Shown: positions 25,931-34,317 of the stretch, piece after piece
How the letters are laid out: each line of letters starts with the position of its first letter
Numbering within the stretch: position 1 is the stretch's first letter
Source of the DNA: Paeniglutamicibacter sulfureus
Lineage (GTDB): Bacteria; Actinomycetota; Actinomycetes; Actinomycetales; Micrococcaceae
Direction of reading: 5' to 3'
Assembly: GCF_039535115.1 (NCBI RefSeq)
Contig: NZ_BAAAWO010000001.1
Coordinates: forward strand, 4,464,001-4,528,000
Length of the DNA stretch: 64,000 nt
Notes under the pieces: generated by a model
Databases searched by the model: none
What the model was told of the DNA's origin: nothing
What the model saw: only the letters and a program-made list of their open reading frames with translations
Program-made: the position numbers and the translations under genes

Positions 25931-26068
25931 CGGGTCAGGGGAACCGGCCTGGAACATGTCACCCAGCCATCGAGCCAGGGGAACCGTCCCCGGGCTCGGG
26001 TAGATTGGGAGGTTCCACACCACGCCCACCTCGCGTCCTGGACGCGTTGACACCTTCAGGGGGACCCC

Positions 26069-26410
26069 ATGACCGAGGAAAACACCACACCGGGTACAAC
26101 ACCGCCGCAGCATTCCGGGCAGCCGGTCCACATCACCAACCATGTCGTCATCGTCCAACAGAAGAGCATGGCGGTGGCCTACTTGCTCTGGTTCTTCCTG
26201 GGACAGCTGGGCATCCACAAGTTCTACCTGAACAAGACCGGCATGGGCATCACCTACCTGCTGTTGGGCATCGTCGGCTGGGCCACCACCGTCTTGTTCA
26301 TCGGCTGGGCCATCCTGGCGGTCCTTTGGATCATGCTGGTCATCGACTTGTTCACGATTCCCGGGGCCGTCGCCGCGGCCAACCATCGGACAGCGGGCAT
26401 CCGTTACTGA
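26069..26410 (+). CDS. TM2 domain-containing protein
   Basis: A 113-residue membrane protein. After a 30-residue hydrophilic head, the TM2 domain is plain: VAYLLWFFLGQLGIHKFYLN (with the G-x-H-x-F-Y signature), then GMGITYLLLGIVGWATTVLF and a second hydrophobic run ending VIDLFTIPGAV. The family has two membrane helices joined by a short turn. Its function in bacteria is unknown. The ATG at 26069 follows AGGGGG. It lies alone between pucR and ftsK. Confidence 0.9.
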   Translation: MTEENTTPGTTPPQHSGQPVHITNHVVIVQQKSMAVAYLLWFFLGQLGIHKFYLNKTGMGITYLLLGIVGWATTVLFIGWAILAVLWIMLVIDLFTIPGAVAAANHRTAGIRY

Positions 26411-26529
26411 TCTGCTCCCCGCTTTCCTGCCTTTGCCCGCACCGGCTGTGATGATTCTCCACGGCACCGGTTCCCCGACGGACCGTGTACATACGGGGTC
26501 CGGGCGCCCTTGGGCGATACCCTAGAGCC

Positions 26530-29430
26530 ATGGCCCCACGTACCTCTTCGCAAGGCGAGGGGAAAACGACCACGCGCAAACCGCGTGCGTCGAGCTCCTC
26601 TGCCAAGACGACCAGAAGCTCCAAGAGCACACCCGCACCGGTTGAACACGACTTCCCGCTGCCGGTGCGCATGGTGCGCTCCTTCTGGATGGGCATCGCG
26701 CGCGTCACCGGCGGCGCCTTCCGCAAGATCGGCCGCGACGTGCACCCTCCCTACGAGGTGCGCCGCGACGGCACCGGCCTTTTCCTGGTCATCATCGCCA
26801 TCGTCGTTGCCTCGGTGGAGTGGTGGGGGCTGCGCGGGACGGGCGGCTACGGCGGGTTCGTGCATGCTGTGGCCGGCGGTACCTTCGGGTTCATGGCAGT
26901 GCTCATGCCCCCGATCCTGCTCATCGGGGCCATCAGGCTCTTCCGCTGGCCCGAGGAGCACCGCGCCAACAACCGCGTGGGCATCGGCCTGGCCCTGCTG
27001 TCGCTGGCCGGCTCCGGGATCTCCCACGTGGTCGGGGGACTGCCCCCGGTCTCCGCGCCCTTCGACGAGCTCTGGGCGGCCGGCGGCATGCTCGGCGCCC
27101 TGGTTTCGGTCCCGCTGGCGGGGCTTATTTCCGGTCCCGGCGCCATGGCCGTGATGATCGTGCTCGGGCTGCTGAGCCTGATGATCCTCACCGCCACCCC
27201 CTTCAGGCACATCCCGGCGCGCTTCCGCGAGGGCTACGAAAAGCTCATGGGCCAGCACCCTGAATCCGCCCGCCGCGCAGGCCACACAGAACTGACGGGC
27301 GACGAGCACGACCAGTCCTACCTCTACGACGAACAACCGGAGAAAAAGCCGCGCAAGAAGATGCGGCTCTTCGGCAAGGACAAGGACGCCGAGGCACTTG
27401 CCGCCGAGGACCTGCTGGGCAACTCCGGCGAGGGCGCCTACGACCAGGCGGTCATCACCGACGCCTACGACCACACCACGGCACCCGGGTCCAACCCGGT
27501 GGACCTCTACGACGAGGCGGTTGACGCAGCGCACGAGGAACCGGCCATCCGCCCGGGCGTGCGCCGCCCCACCAAGGATGAACGCGAGCGCGCCGCGATC
27601 ATGGACGCCGTCGGACTGGGCAGGGAACCCGAGGCCGACACCCAGGCCATGAGCGCCATCGACCTCACCTCCTACGACACCGAGGACGCCGCCACCTCCG
27701 CGATTCCGCAGGTCCCCTCGCGGCCCTCCGCGGCCCCGCTGCCGCCGATCCCTGCACGCACCGAACAGCTCCAGCTCTCCGGGGACGTGGCCTACACGCT
27801 GCCGTCCTCCGACTTCCTGCCTGCCGGTCCGCCGTCCAAGGAACGCTCCGAGGCCAACGACGCGGTGGTCGCGGCGCTGACCAACACGCTGCAGCAGTTC
27901 AAGGTCGACGCGAAGGTCACCGGCTTCTCCCGCGGCCCCACGGTCACCCGCTATGAGATCGAGCTGGCCCCGGGCACCAAGGTGGAGAAGGTCACCGCCC
28001 TGTCCAAGAACATCTCCTACGCCGTGGCCTCCTCGGACGTGCGCATCCTCTCGCCGATCCCCGGCAAGTCCGCGATCGGCATCGAGATCCCCAACGCCGA
28101 CAAGGAAATCGTCGTGCTGGGCGACGTGCTGCGCAGCCACAACGCCCGCAAGACCGAGCACCCCATGGTCATGGGCGTGGGCAAGGACGTCGAGGGCGGC
28201 TTCGTCGTGGCGAACCTCGCCAAGATGCCGCACCTGCTGGTGGCAGGTGCCACGGGAGCGGGCAAGTCCTCGTTCGTGAACTCGATGATCACCTCGATCC
28301 TGATGCGCGCCACCCCGGACGAGGTCCGCATGGTCATGGTCGACCCCAAGCGCGTGGAGCTCACCGCCTACGAGGGCGTACCCCACCTGATCACCCCCAT
28401 CATCACCAACCCGAAGAAGGCCGCCGAGGCGCTGCAGTGGGTGGTGAAGGAAATGGACACCCGCTACGACGACCTGGCGAACTTCGGCTTCAAGCACGTG
28501 GACGACTTCAACAAGGCGGTGCGCAACGGCAAGGTCGTGGTGCCCGAAGGCTCCAAGCGCATCCTGAAGCCCTACCCGTACCTGCTGGTCATCGTCGATG
28601 AGCTCGCCGACCTGATGATGGTCGCCCCGCGCGACGTCGAGGACTCGATCGTGCGCATCACCCAGCTCGCGCGCGCCGCCGGCATCCACCTGGTGCTGGC
28701 CACCCAGCGCCCGTCCGTGGACGTCGTCACCGGCCTGATCAAGGCCAACGTGCCCTCGCGCATGGCGTTCGCGACCTCATCGGTCACCGACTCCCGCGTG
28801 GTCCTGGACCAGCCGGGCGCCGAGAAACTGCTGGGCCAGGGCGACGCGCTCTTCCTGCCGATGGGCACCTCCAAACCCATGCGCGTGCAGGGTGCCTGGG
28901 TCACCGAGTCCGAGATCCACTCGGTCGTCGAGCACGTCAAGGGCCAGCTGAAGGCCGAATACCGCAACGACGTCGCCGTCGAGGCGCCCAAGAAGCAGAT
29001 CGACGACGACATCGGGGACGACCTGGAGCTGTTGCTGCAGGCCACCGAGTTGGTCGTCACCACGCAGTTCGGTTCCACCTCGATGCTGCAGCGCAAGCTG
29101 CGCGTGGGCTTCGCCAAGGCCGGCCGGCTCATGGACCTGCTGGAGTCCCGCGGCGTGGTCGGTCCCTCCGAGGGCTCCAAGGCCCGCGACGTGCTGGTCA
29201 AGCCCGACGACCTGCCCGAGGTGCTGGCCGCGATGCGCGGGGACGAGGGCTCCGCCCAGGACGTGGTTCCCACCGCGACCGAGGCGGCGCTGGCGGAGAA
29301 TGCCAACGCCAACCACTACGGCACGGACCTGGTCGCCGAGGACCTCGACGGCTTCGAACAGGCCGTTGACTACCACGACGGCGCTGACGACGAGGGCTCG
29401 GAAGACGCCTGGAACCTGACCGGACGGTAG
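26530..29430 (+). CDS. ftsK: DNA translocase FtsK/SpoIIIE
   Basis: A 966-residue septal DNA pump that clears chromosome ends and dimers during division. After a basic Ser/Lys-rich head, residues about 75-225 hold four membrane segments (for example [17 protein letters not shown] and [17 protein letters not shown]). A charged linker follows, and then the motor, with Walker [10 protein letters not shown] near residue 573, MVDPKRVEL, Walker [14 protein letters not shown] and [14 protein letters not shown]. The C-terminal gamma winged helix ([20 protein letters not shown]) reads KOPS-like sites. The ATG at 26530 ([11 protein letters not shown]) is chosen over an in-frame start at 26485, which would add a non-family segment. 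It heads the ftsK-pgsA-cinA block. Confidence 0.95.
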   Translation: MAPRTSSQGEGKTTTRKPRASSSSAKTTRSSKSTPAPVEHDFPLPVRMVRSFWMGIARVTGGAFRKIGRDVHPPYEVRRDGTGLFLVIIAIVVASVEWWGLRGTGGYGGFVHAVAGGTFGFMAVLMPPILLIGAIRLFRWPEEHRANNRVGIGLALLSLAGSGISHVVGGLPPVSAPFDELWAAGGMLGALVSVPLAGLISGPGAMAVMIVLGLLSLMILTATPFRHIPARFREGYEKLMGQHPESARRAGHTELTGDEHDQSYLYDEQPEKKPRKKMRLFGKDKDAEALAAEDLLGNSGEGAYDQAVITDAYDHTTAPGSNPVDLYDEAVDAAHEEPAIRPGVRRPTKDERERAAIMDAVGLGREPEADTQAMSAIDLTSYDTEDAATSAIPQVPSRPSAAPLPPIPARTEQLQLSGDVAYTLPSSDFLPAGPPSKERSEANDAVVAALTNTLQQFKVDAKVTGFSRGPTVTRYEIELAPGTKVEKVTALSKNISYAVASSDVRILSPIPGKSAIGIEIPNADKEIVVLGDVLRSHNARKTEHPMVMGVGKDVEGGFVVANLAKMPHLLVAGATGAGKSSFVNSMITSILMRATPDEVRMVMVDPKRVELTAYEGVPHLITPIITNPKKAAEALQWVVKEMDTRYDDLANFGFKHVDDFNKAVRNGKVVVPEGSKRILKPYPYLLVIVDELADLMMVAPRDVEDSIVRITQLARAAGIHLVLATQRPSVDVVTGLIKANVPSRMAFATSSVTDSRVVLDQPGAEKLLGQGDALFLPMGTSKPMRVQGAWVTESEIHSVVEHVKGQLKAEYRNDVAVEAPKKQIDDDIGDDLELLLQATELVVTTQFGSTSMLQRKLRVGFAKAGRLMDLLESRGVVGPSEGSKARDVLVKPDDLPEVLAAMRGDEGSAQDVVPTATEAALAENANANHYGTDLVAEDLDGFEQAVDYHDGADDEGSEDAWNLTGR

Positions 29431-29439
29431 CCTAGAAGA

Positions 29440-30039
29440 GTGACTGAAACCCCAGCGAACCCGCAACCGGCCCACGTGCCGACCCTGAACATCGCCAATG
29501 TGCTCACCACCCTGCGCATCCTCATGGTCCCGTTCTTCATCTGGGCCCTGGTGGCCGACGAGAAGGAATACGGGCTCATGCGCTGGGTGGCGGTGGCGCT
29601 TTTCGCGGTGGCCATGTACACCGACAAGCTCGACGGGGACCTGGCCCGCAGCCGCGGGTTGATCACCAACTTCGGCAAGATCGCCGACCCGATCGCAGAC
29701 AAGCTGCTCACCGGCTCCGCGCTGGTGATGTTCTCGATCCTCGCCGAGCTGCCCTGGTGGATCACCATCGTGATCCTGGTGCGCGAATGGGGCATCACGC
29801 TCATCCGCTTCGTGGTCATCCGTTACGGGGTGATGGCTGCGTCGCGGGGCGGCAAGCTCAAGACCGTGATGCAGACGGTGGCCATCGTGCTGTACCTCCT
29901 GCCCTGGACCCACACGCTTGACTGGCTGGGAGTCGTGGCCTTCATCGTGATGCTGCTGGCCCTGGCGGTCACCGTGGTGACGGGCCTTGACTACCTCCTG
30001 AAGGCCTGGCAGCTGCGCGCAGCAGCCACCCGCGACTAA
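29440..30039 (+). CDS. pgsA: CDP-diacylglycerol-glycerol-3-phosphate 3-phosphatidyltransferase
   Basis: The enzyme makes phosphatidylglycerol phosphate from CDP-diacylglycerol and glycerol 3-phosphate at the membrane. The 199-residue product shows the CDP-alcohol phosphatidyltransferase motif D-G-x2-A-R-x8-G-x3-D-x3-D, read here as KLDGDLARSRGLITNFGKIADPIADK, broken after 20: KLDGDLARSRGLITNFGKIA then DPIADK. Four to six hydrophobic segments surround it. The start is GTG at 29440, nine bases after ftsK with TAGAAGAG upstream. The order ftsK-pgsA-cinA-clgR is usual in actinobacteria. Confidence 0.93.
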   Translation: MTETPANPQPAHVPTLNIANVLTTLRILMVPFFIWALVADEKEYGLMRWVAVALFAVAMYTDKLDGDLARSRGLITNFGKIADPIADKLLTGSALVMFSILAELPWWITIVILVREWGITLIRFVVIRYGVMAASRGGKLKTVMQTVAIVLYLLPWTHTLDWLGVVAFIVMLLALAVTVVTGLDYLLKAWQLRAAATRD

Positions 30040-30064
30040 CCGAAACGCCAACCTCCGAGGACCG

Positions 30065-30571
30065 ATGGACATGACAGTGCCCCTGGATGCAAGCCCCGGC
30101 TCCGAGCTGGCCGGTCGGGTGATCGCCGCGGCCATCGCGTCGGGGACCACCCTGGCCACGGCCGAGTCGCTGACCGCCGGCATGATTGCTGCAACGCTTG
30201 CCGAGGTGCCGGGCGCCTCGGCGGTGCTGCAGGGCGGGGTGGTGAGTTACTCCGGCGGCGTCAAGGCCAAGGTGCTGGGGGTCGATCCCCGGCTGCTGGC
30301 CGAGCGCGGATCCGTCGACGGGGACGTTGCCAGGCAAATGGCAGAGGGCGCCAGGCGGGCCTGCGATGCCGACCTGGCGGTCTCCGCCACGGGCGTGGCC
30401 GGTCCGGACGCCCACGACGGCAAGGGCGTGGGCACAGTTTTCCTTGGCTATGCCACGGCGTCGGGCAGTGGTTTCGTCGAGTACCATTTTGCCGGTGACA
30501 GGGCACGGATCCGACTTTCAAGCACCCTGGCGGCACTCGAATTGTTTTCCGCCCATCTGCCGCCCAGCTAG
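30065..30571 (+). CDS. cinA: CinA-family nicotinamide-nucleotide amidohydrolase (short form)
   Basis: A 168-residue protein matching only the C-terminal amidohydrolase domain of CinA, which deamidates nicotinamide mononucleotide in pyridine-nucleotide recycling. Motifs are LATAESLTAGMIAATLAEVP, GGVVSYSGGVKAKVLGVDP and SATGVAGPD, in the usual order. The N-terminal COG1058 domain of long CinA is missing, as is normal in many actinobacteria. The ATG at 30065 follows GAGGA; a second ATG lies two codons on. It lies between pgsA and clgR. Confidence 0.93.
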   Translation: MDMTVPLDASPGSELAGRVIAAAIASGTTLATAESLTAGMIAATLAEVPGASAVLQGGVVSYSGGVKAKVLGVDPRLLAERGSVDGDVARQMAEGARRACDADLAVSATGVAGPDAHDGKGVGTVFLGYATASGSGFVEYHFAGDRARIRLSSTLAALELFSAHLPPS

Positions 30572-30883
30572 CGCACAGCTTAATGGGGCAAGGTGGCTAT
30601 GAATCGTTTTGTGACAGCAATGCGGAATGATTTGCGGGTGTTGTGGATAATCACACACAGCAGTCGCTAAGGTGGGTGGCGGGGAACAAAAACCGACTCC
30701 CGGCAGTTATTACCCATGACGGGCACAAAAAAGTGACCCGCACCGATCGCCCCACAAGGCAATAGGACCGGAGAACAAAGGGCAATGCACATGGTCAAGC
30801 AACCAGTATCGGTAAACGGTGTGGTCCGTTGGCGTGATGTGGGCCTACAGAGCGAGGTCCGCCGCGACAAAGAGGAGCGCAAA
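30572..30883 (+). other. 312-base upstream region of clgR
   Basis: A non-coding stretch, less GC-rich near 30590-30660 (for example GTTGTGGATAATCACACACA), which is where the clgR promoter should be. TCGCTAAGG at 30664-30672 resembles half of the ClgR recognition sequence and could serve autoregulation. The frame from 30785 into clgR is open but has a poorer ribosome site than the start at 30884. Confidence 0.4.
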
Positions 30884-31216
30884 ATGGTAGTCCTTCGACA
30901 CGAAATCGGCGACGTCCTCCGCGATGTCCGCCAACGCCAAGGTCGCACCTTGCGCGAAGTCTCCCACAGCGCCCGCGTCTCCTTGGGATACCTTTCCGAG
31001 GTCGAGCGTGGACAGAAGGAAGCTTCATCCGAGCTTCTCTCCTCAATCTGTGGCGCCCTCGAGGTTCCGCTTTCACTGATGCTCCGCGAGGTCAGCGACC
31101 GCGTTGCCATCGCAGAGGGCATCACCATTCCGGATACGGTCCCCGTGGACCTCACCAGCGAATTCGCCGGCGAATATCCGGTTGAACTCGGCAAGCGACT
31201 GGCCCCGAGCCACTAA
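30884..31216 (+). CDS. clgR: XRE-family regulator ClgR
   Basis: A 110-residue helix-turn-helix activator of clp protease and stress genes in actinobacteria. The HTH reads [20 protein letters not shown] then [20 protein letters not shown], the ClgR/PopR signature, followed by [20 protein letters not shown]. The ATG at 30884 is preceded by GAGGAG at six bases, much better than the in-frame ATGs at 30785 and 30791. ClgR is normally controlled by its own turnover by Clp. It follows cinA and is closed by a terminator at 31262. Confidence 0.9.
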   Translation: MVVLRHEIGDVLRDVRQRQGRTLREVSHSARVSLGYLSEVERGQKEASSELLSSICGALEVPLSLMLREVSDRVAIAEGITIPDTVPVDLTSEFAGEYPVELGKRLAPSH

Positions 31217-31261
31217 TCATCCAGACGCGGTCCCGGTGGTGTACCCGGTTCCGCGGCCATG

Positions 31262-31316
31262 ACCCCCGTGCGGGTGTCCGTTCATCATGAACAGGACTCC
31301 GGTGCGGGGGTTTTTT
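31262..31316 (+). terminator. rho-independent terminator after clgR
   Basis: ACCCCCG at 31262-31268 pairs with CGGGGGT at 31305-31311, with a smaller GTTCAT/ATGAAC hairpin inside, and a six-T run follows at 31311-31316. Confidence 0.75.
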
Positions 31317-31353
31317 GCTTAAGCGCCAAGCATCCCGTGGCACAATTGCGAGG

Positions 31354-31578
31354 GTGCGATTGAGTGATTTTTGGCGTCTGATGGACGACGAGTTCGGTGC
31401 GGGCTATTCCCGCACATTGGCTTCTTCCCTGGTGCTCGCTGCCGTGGGCGGGGTGACTGCGCAAGAAGCGCTGGCCAAAGGGGTCGCTCCGCGGGAGGTG
31501 TGGCTGGCGGTATGCGAGATGCAGGACGTGCCGCCCGAGCGCCGGTTGGGCAGGGACCAACCGATCAAGGAGAAGTAG
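31354..31578 (+). CDS. DUF3046 family protein
   Basis: A 74-residue conserved actinobacterial protein found next to recA. It begins at GTG 31354 (VRLSDFWRLMDDEFGAGYSR, first residue Met in the cell) and continues through ALAKGVAPREVWLAVCEMQD to a PPERRLGRDQP end, which is the DUF3046 pattern. GAGG precedes the start very closely. It sits between clgR and recA as in relatives. The function is unknown. Confidence 0.88.
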   Translation: MRLSDFWRLMDDEFGAGYSRTLASSLVLAAVGGVTAQEALAKGVAPREVWLAVCEMQDVPPERRLGRDQPIKEK

Positions 31579-31605
31579 AATATTCGAGGGACACACCCAC
31601 CATCT

Positions 31606-31621
31606 TCGAATATCTGTTCGG
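31606..31621. promoter_or_regulatory. SOS (LexA) box upstream of recA
   Basis: TCGAATATCTGTTCGG matches the actinobacterial LexA site TCGAACnnnnGTTCGA at 10 of the 12 fixed positions. It lies about 170 bases before recA, and lexA itself is in the window. Confidence 0.75.
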
Positions 31622-31788
31622 AAGAGTGTAGAGTTCTCAATGAGAGTTCGTCGAGGTGAACGTGGCTGGTTTTTCCACAGCAACTACACCTCGAAACCAA
31701 AGTGTCGGCCAACCGTCGTACGCTCGTGGATAGACAAAGAGTACCGGCCAGACCCCTCATCGGATGGCCCTAACAACCGAGGTGAACA

Positions 31789-32835
31789 ATGGCCGTTGGT
31801 AAAGATCGCGAGAAGGCACTCGAAGCTGCACTTGCACAGATCGACAAGCAATACGGCAAGGGTTCGGTCATGCGACTGGGCGACAAGACCGTTGCGCCGA
31901 TTGCCGCCATCCCCACCGGGTCGGTGGCCCTGGACATCGCCCTGGGCATTGGCGGCCTGCCGCGCGGCCGCGTGGTGGAAATCTACGGTCCGGAATCCTC
32001 CGGCAAGACCACGGTTGCCCTTCACGCCGTGGCCAGTGCACAGCGCATGGGCGGCATTGCCGCCTTCATCGACGCAGAGCACGCGCTGGATCCCGAATAC
32101 GCCAAGAAGCTGGGCGTCGACACCGACGCACTTCTGGTTTCCCAGCCGGACACCGGCGAGCAAGCCCTGGAAATCATGGACATGCTCGTGGGCTCCGGAT
32201 CCGTCGACATCGTCGTGATCGACTCCGTGGCGGCACTCGTGCCCCGGGCCGAAATTGAAGGCGAGATGGGCGACAGCCACGTTGGCCTGCAGGCCCGCCT
32301 GATGAGCCAGGCGCTGCGCAAGATCACCGGGCGCCTCAGCCAGACACGCACCACTGCCATTTTCATCAACCAGCTGCGTGAAAAGATCGGTGTGATGTTC
32401 GGCAGCCCGGAAACCACCACCGGTGGCAAGGCGCTGAAGTTCTATGCGTCCATCCGCATTGACGTCCGCCGCATCGAAACGCTCAAGGAAGGCACCGTCC
32501 CGGTCGGCAACCGCACGCGTGCCAAGATCGTGAAGAACAAGATGGCCCCGCCGTTCAAGCAGGCCGAGTTCGACATCATCTACGGCCAGGGCATCTCCCG
32601 CGAAGGCAGCCTCATCGACATCGGCGTGGACCAGGGCTTCGTGAAGAAATCTGGCGCCTGGTTCACCTACGACGGGGACCAGCTGGGCCAGGGCAAGGAA
32701 AACGCGCGCAAGTTCCTGCGCGACAACCCGGACCTCGCCAACGAACTCGAACGCCAGATCCTCGAGAAGCTTGGCATTGGCCAGGCCGCCGAGGACAAGG
32801 ACGGCGAGACCTTGCGCGTGGTCAAGGAGTCCTAG
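31789..32835 (+). CDS. recA: recombinase RecA
   Basis: A 348-residue DNA recombinase and LexA co-protease. It has Walker [10 protein letters not shown] (about residues 66-74), Walker [16 protein letters not shown], loop L1 ([20 protein letters not shown]), [14 protein letters not shown] and the L2 region [16 protein letters not shown]. No intein is present. The ATG at 31789 follows GAGGTG. recX follows after four bases, and a LexA box lies upstream, so SOS control is expected. Confidence 0.98.
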   Translation: MAVGKDREKALEAALAQIDKQYGKGSVMRLGDKTVAPIAAIPTGSVALDIALGIGGLPRGRVVEIYGPESSGKTTVALHAVASAQRMGGIAAFIDAEHALDPEYAKKLGVDTDALLVSQPDTGEQALEIMDMLVGSGSVDIVVIDSVAALVPRAEIEGEMGDSHVGLQARLMSQALRKITGRLSQTRTTAIFINQLREKIGVMFGSPETTTGGKALKFYASIRIDVRRIETLKEGTVPVGNRTRAKIVKNKMAPPFKQAEFDIIYGQGISREGSLIDIGVDQGFVKKSGAWFTYDGDQLGQGKENARKFLRDNPDLANELERQILEKLGIGQAAEDKDGETLRVVKES

Positions 32836-32839
32836 TTCC

Positions 32840-33703
32840 GTGGGCACCACCAAACACCAAGGCGGTTCGTCCGGCTTCCCACAGGGAGCCGAACGGCCGC
32901 TTTGGTCGTTCCCGGCCGACGGCAATTCCGACTGGGGCGACGTGTCCGAGATCCCCGCCTGGGCGCATAGCCAGGCGGCCTCGGCGGCCCCGCCGCCCGA
33001 GGAGGCACCCGGACCCCCCGAGGTGAAGCCCGCCTTCGGGGAGCGAGCCGGATATGCCGGTCGCAGCTCGGCGCGCACCTCCAAGCGCGGCGCCGGCGGC
33101 ACGGGATCGTGGGGCGGCGGACGATCGGCCAACTCCGGTTCCAAGCGCGCCTCGACCCGGACACCCCGGACCCGGGAGAAGCGGCCCGCGGATGCCGCGG
33201 AACCCGCCGAGCTCACGGACGAGCAATATGCCACCAAGGGGCGCGCCATCCTTTTGCGGCAGCTCACCGCCTCGGCCAAGAGCCGGGCTCAGCTGAAAAC
33301 CAAGCTGCTGGAAAAGGAGATCCCCGAGAACATCTCCGAGGACCTATTGGATCGTTTCGAGGAGATCCAGCTCGTTGACGACGAGGCCTTTGCCGACGGC
33401 TGGGTGCGCTCCCGCGCGCGCAGTCGCGGCCTGGCCCGCGGGGCGATCAAGCGCGAGCTGCGGGAAAAGGGCGTGGACGACGAGACAGCCCAGCAGGCCC
33501 TGGAGCAGATCGACGACGGCGACGAGGAAGAACGTGCCCGGGAATTGGTGCGCACCAAGCTCCGTCCCGAATCGATGGGCGCTGACCGCGACAAGGCGCT
33601 GCGCCGACTCGTGGGGATGCTTGCGCGCAAGGGCTACGGCGGTTCGATGGCATTCCGCATCGCGCGCGAGGAATGGGACGTCCGCTTCGAAGAGCAGGGC
33701 TAG
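32840..33703 (+). CDS. recX: regulatory protein RecX
   Basis: RecX binds RecA filaments and inhibits them. The 287-residue product has a long low-complexity N-terminus (about 120 residues rich in Pro, Ala, Gly, Ser and Arg), then the three-helix repeats of the RecX fold: RAILLRQLTASAKSRAQLKT, FADGWVRSRARSRGLARGAI and RARELVRTKLRP, ending in RKGYGGSMAFRIAREEWDVR. The start GTG at 32840 lies 10 bases after AAGGAG, inside the end of recA, indicating coupling. It is longer than most RecX proteins because of the N-terminal extension. Confidence 0.92.
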   Translation: MGTTKHQGGSSGFPQGAERPLWSFPADGNSDWGDVSEIPAWAHSQAASAAPPPEEAPGPPEVKPAFGERAGYAGRSSARTSKRGAGGTGSWGGGRSANSGSKRASTRTPRTREKRPADAAEPAELTDEQYATKGRAILLRQLTASAKSRAQLKTKLLEKEIPENISEDLLDRFEEIQLVDDEAFADGWVRSRARSRGLARGAIKRELREKGVDDETAQQALEQIDDGDEEERARELVRTKLRPESMGADRDKALRRLVGMLARKGYGGSMAFRIAREEWDVRFEEQG

Positions 33704-33890
33704 TACACGGACTTTCTCCGGTGCCTCGGCAGGAAGGCCACTGTCTCGCGTCTGTCGCGTTTGGCCCAAGGCGGTTCCCACGGCCTGCAATCCTTGGAAA
33801 ATCCCTTGTCATCTTGTTAGAGTTATTCACGTTCGAGTCCCCGGCTACGGCGCCGGAATTACTGACCCCCACGAATCCTTGGAGGATTTC

Positions 33891-34172
33891 ATGTCGCGTG
33901 TCCTATCAACAGAGCAGGCAAAAACCGCCATTCAGCAGATCCAGGCGATCATCAACGGCGGATTTACCGACCAGATCAGCCAGCTGGATGCCCAGGGACG
34001 CCTCCTCTCGGATCCAAACGTGTGGGATGGCCCGCTGGCAGCCCAATTCCGAGGTGCCACGTGGCCGGAGACAAAGGCCGCGCTGGACAAGGCCCGGACT
34101 GAACTCGAGGAGCTGCGTGGTCAGCTGAACCAGATCTCGACGAACATCTTCACCGCAGGTGGCGGCAACTAG
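33891..34172 (+). CDS. WXG100-like small protein
   Basis: A 93-residue helical protein with a central W-D-G turn (SDPNVWDGPLAAQF, Trp45) between two amphipathic helices (STEQAKTAIQQIQAIINGG and KAALDKARTELEELRGQLNQ). Size and layout match WXG100/ESAT-6-type proteins that pass through type VII secretion. The ATG at 33891 follows TTGGAGG at five bases. An RHS toxin gene follows after a terminator-like hairpin. No secretion machinery gene is seen in the window, so it would have to use a system encoded elsewhere. Confidence 0.82.
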   Translation: MSRVLSTEQAKTAIQQIQAIINGGFTDQISQLDAQGRLLSDPNVWDGPLAAQFRGATWPETKAALDKARTELEELRGQLNQISTNIFTAGGGN

Positions 34173-34185
34173 CCTGGTTTTCCTT

Positions 34186-34240
34186 CGCCCCCGTTGTCAC
34201 CGGCAGTGCCGCATTGACGACGGGGGCGTATTCAATATTT
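34186..34240 (+). terminator. terminator between the WXG100 gene and the RHS gene
   Basis: CGCCCCCGTTGTC at 34186-34198 pairs with GACGACGGGGGCG at 34216-34228 (one G-U pair), followed by a T-rich stretch with a run of five T near 34238. It may allow separate or attenuated expression of the toxin gene. Confidence 0.75.
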
Positions 34241-34317
34241 TTCCGGGGTATCGATGGTGCCTCGGGTAGTGTTTTCGGGGGACTGCCTGGTCCCGCGGGC
34301 TGATGAGGGAGTTTTAC

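Noticed and set aside
26404..28689. 761-residue antisense frame over ftsK
   Set aside because: Shadow of ftsK; Asp/His/Gly/Arg-rich with no recognisable domain.
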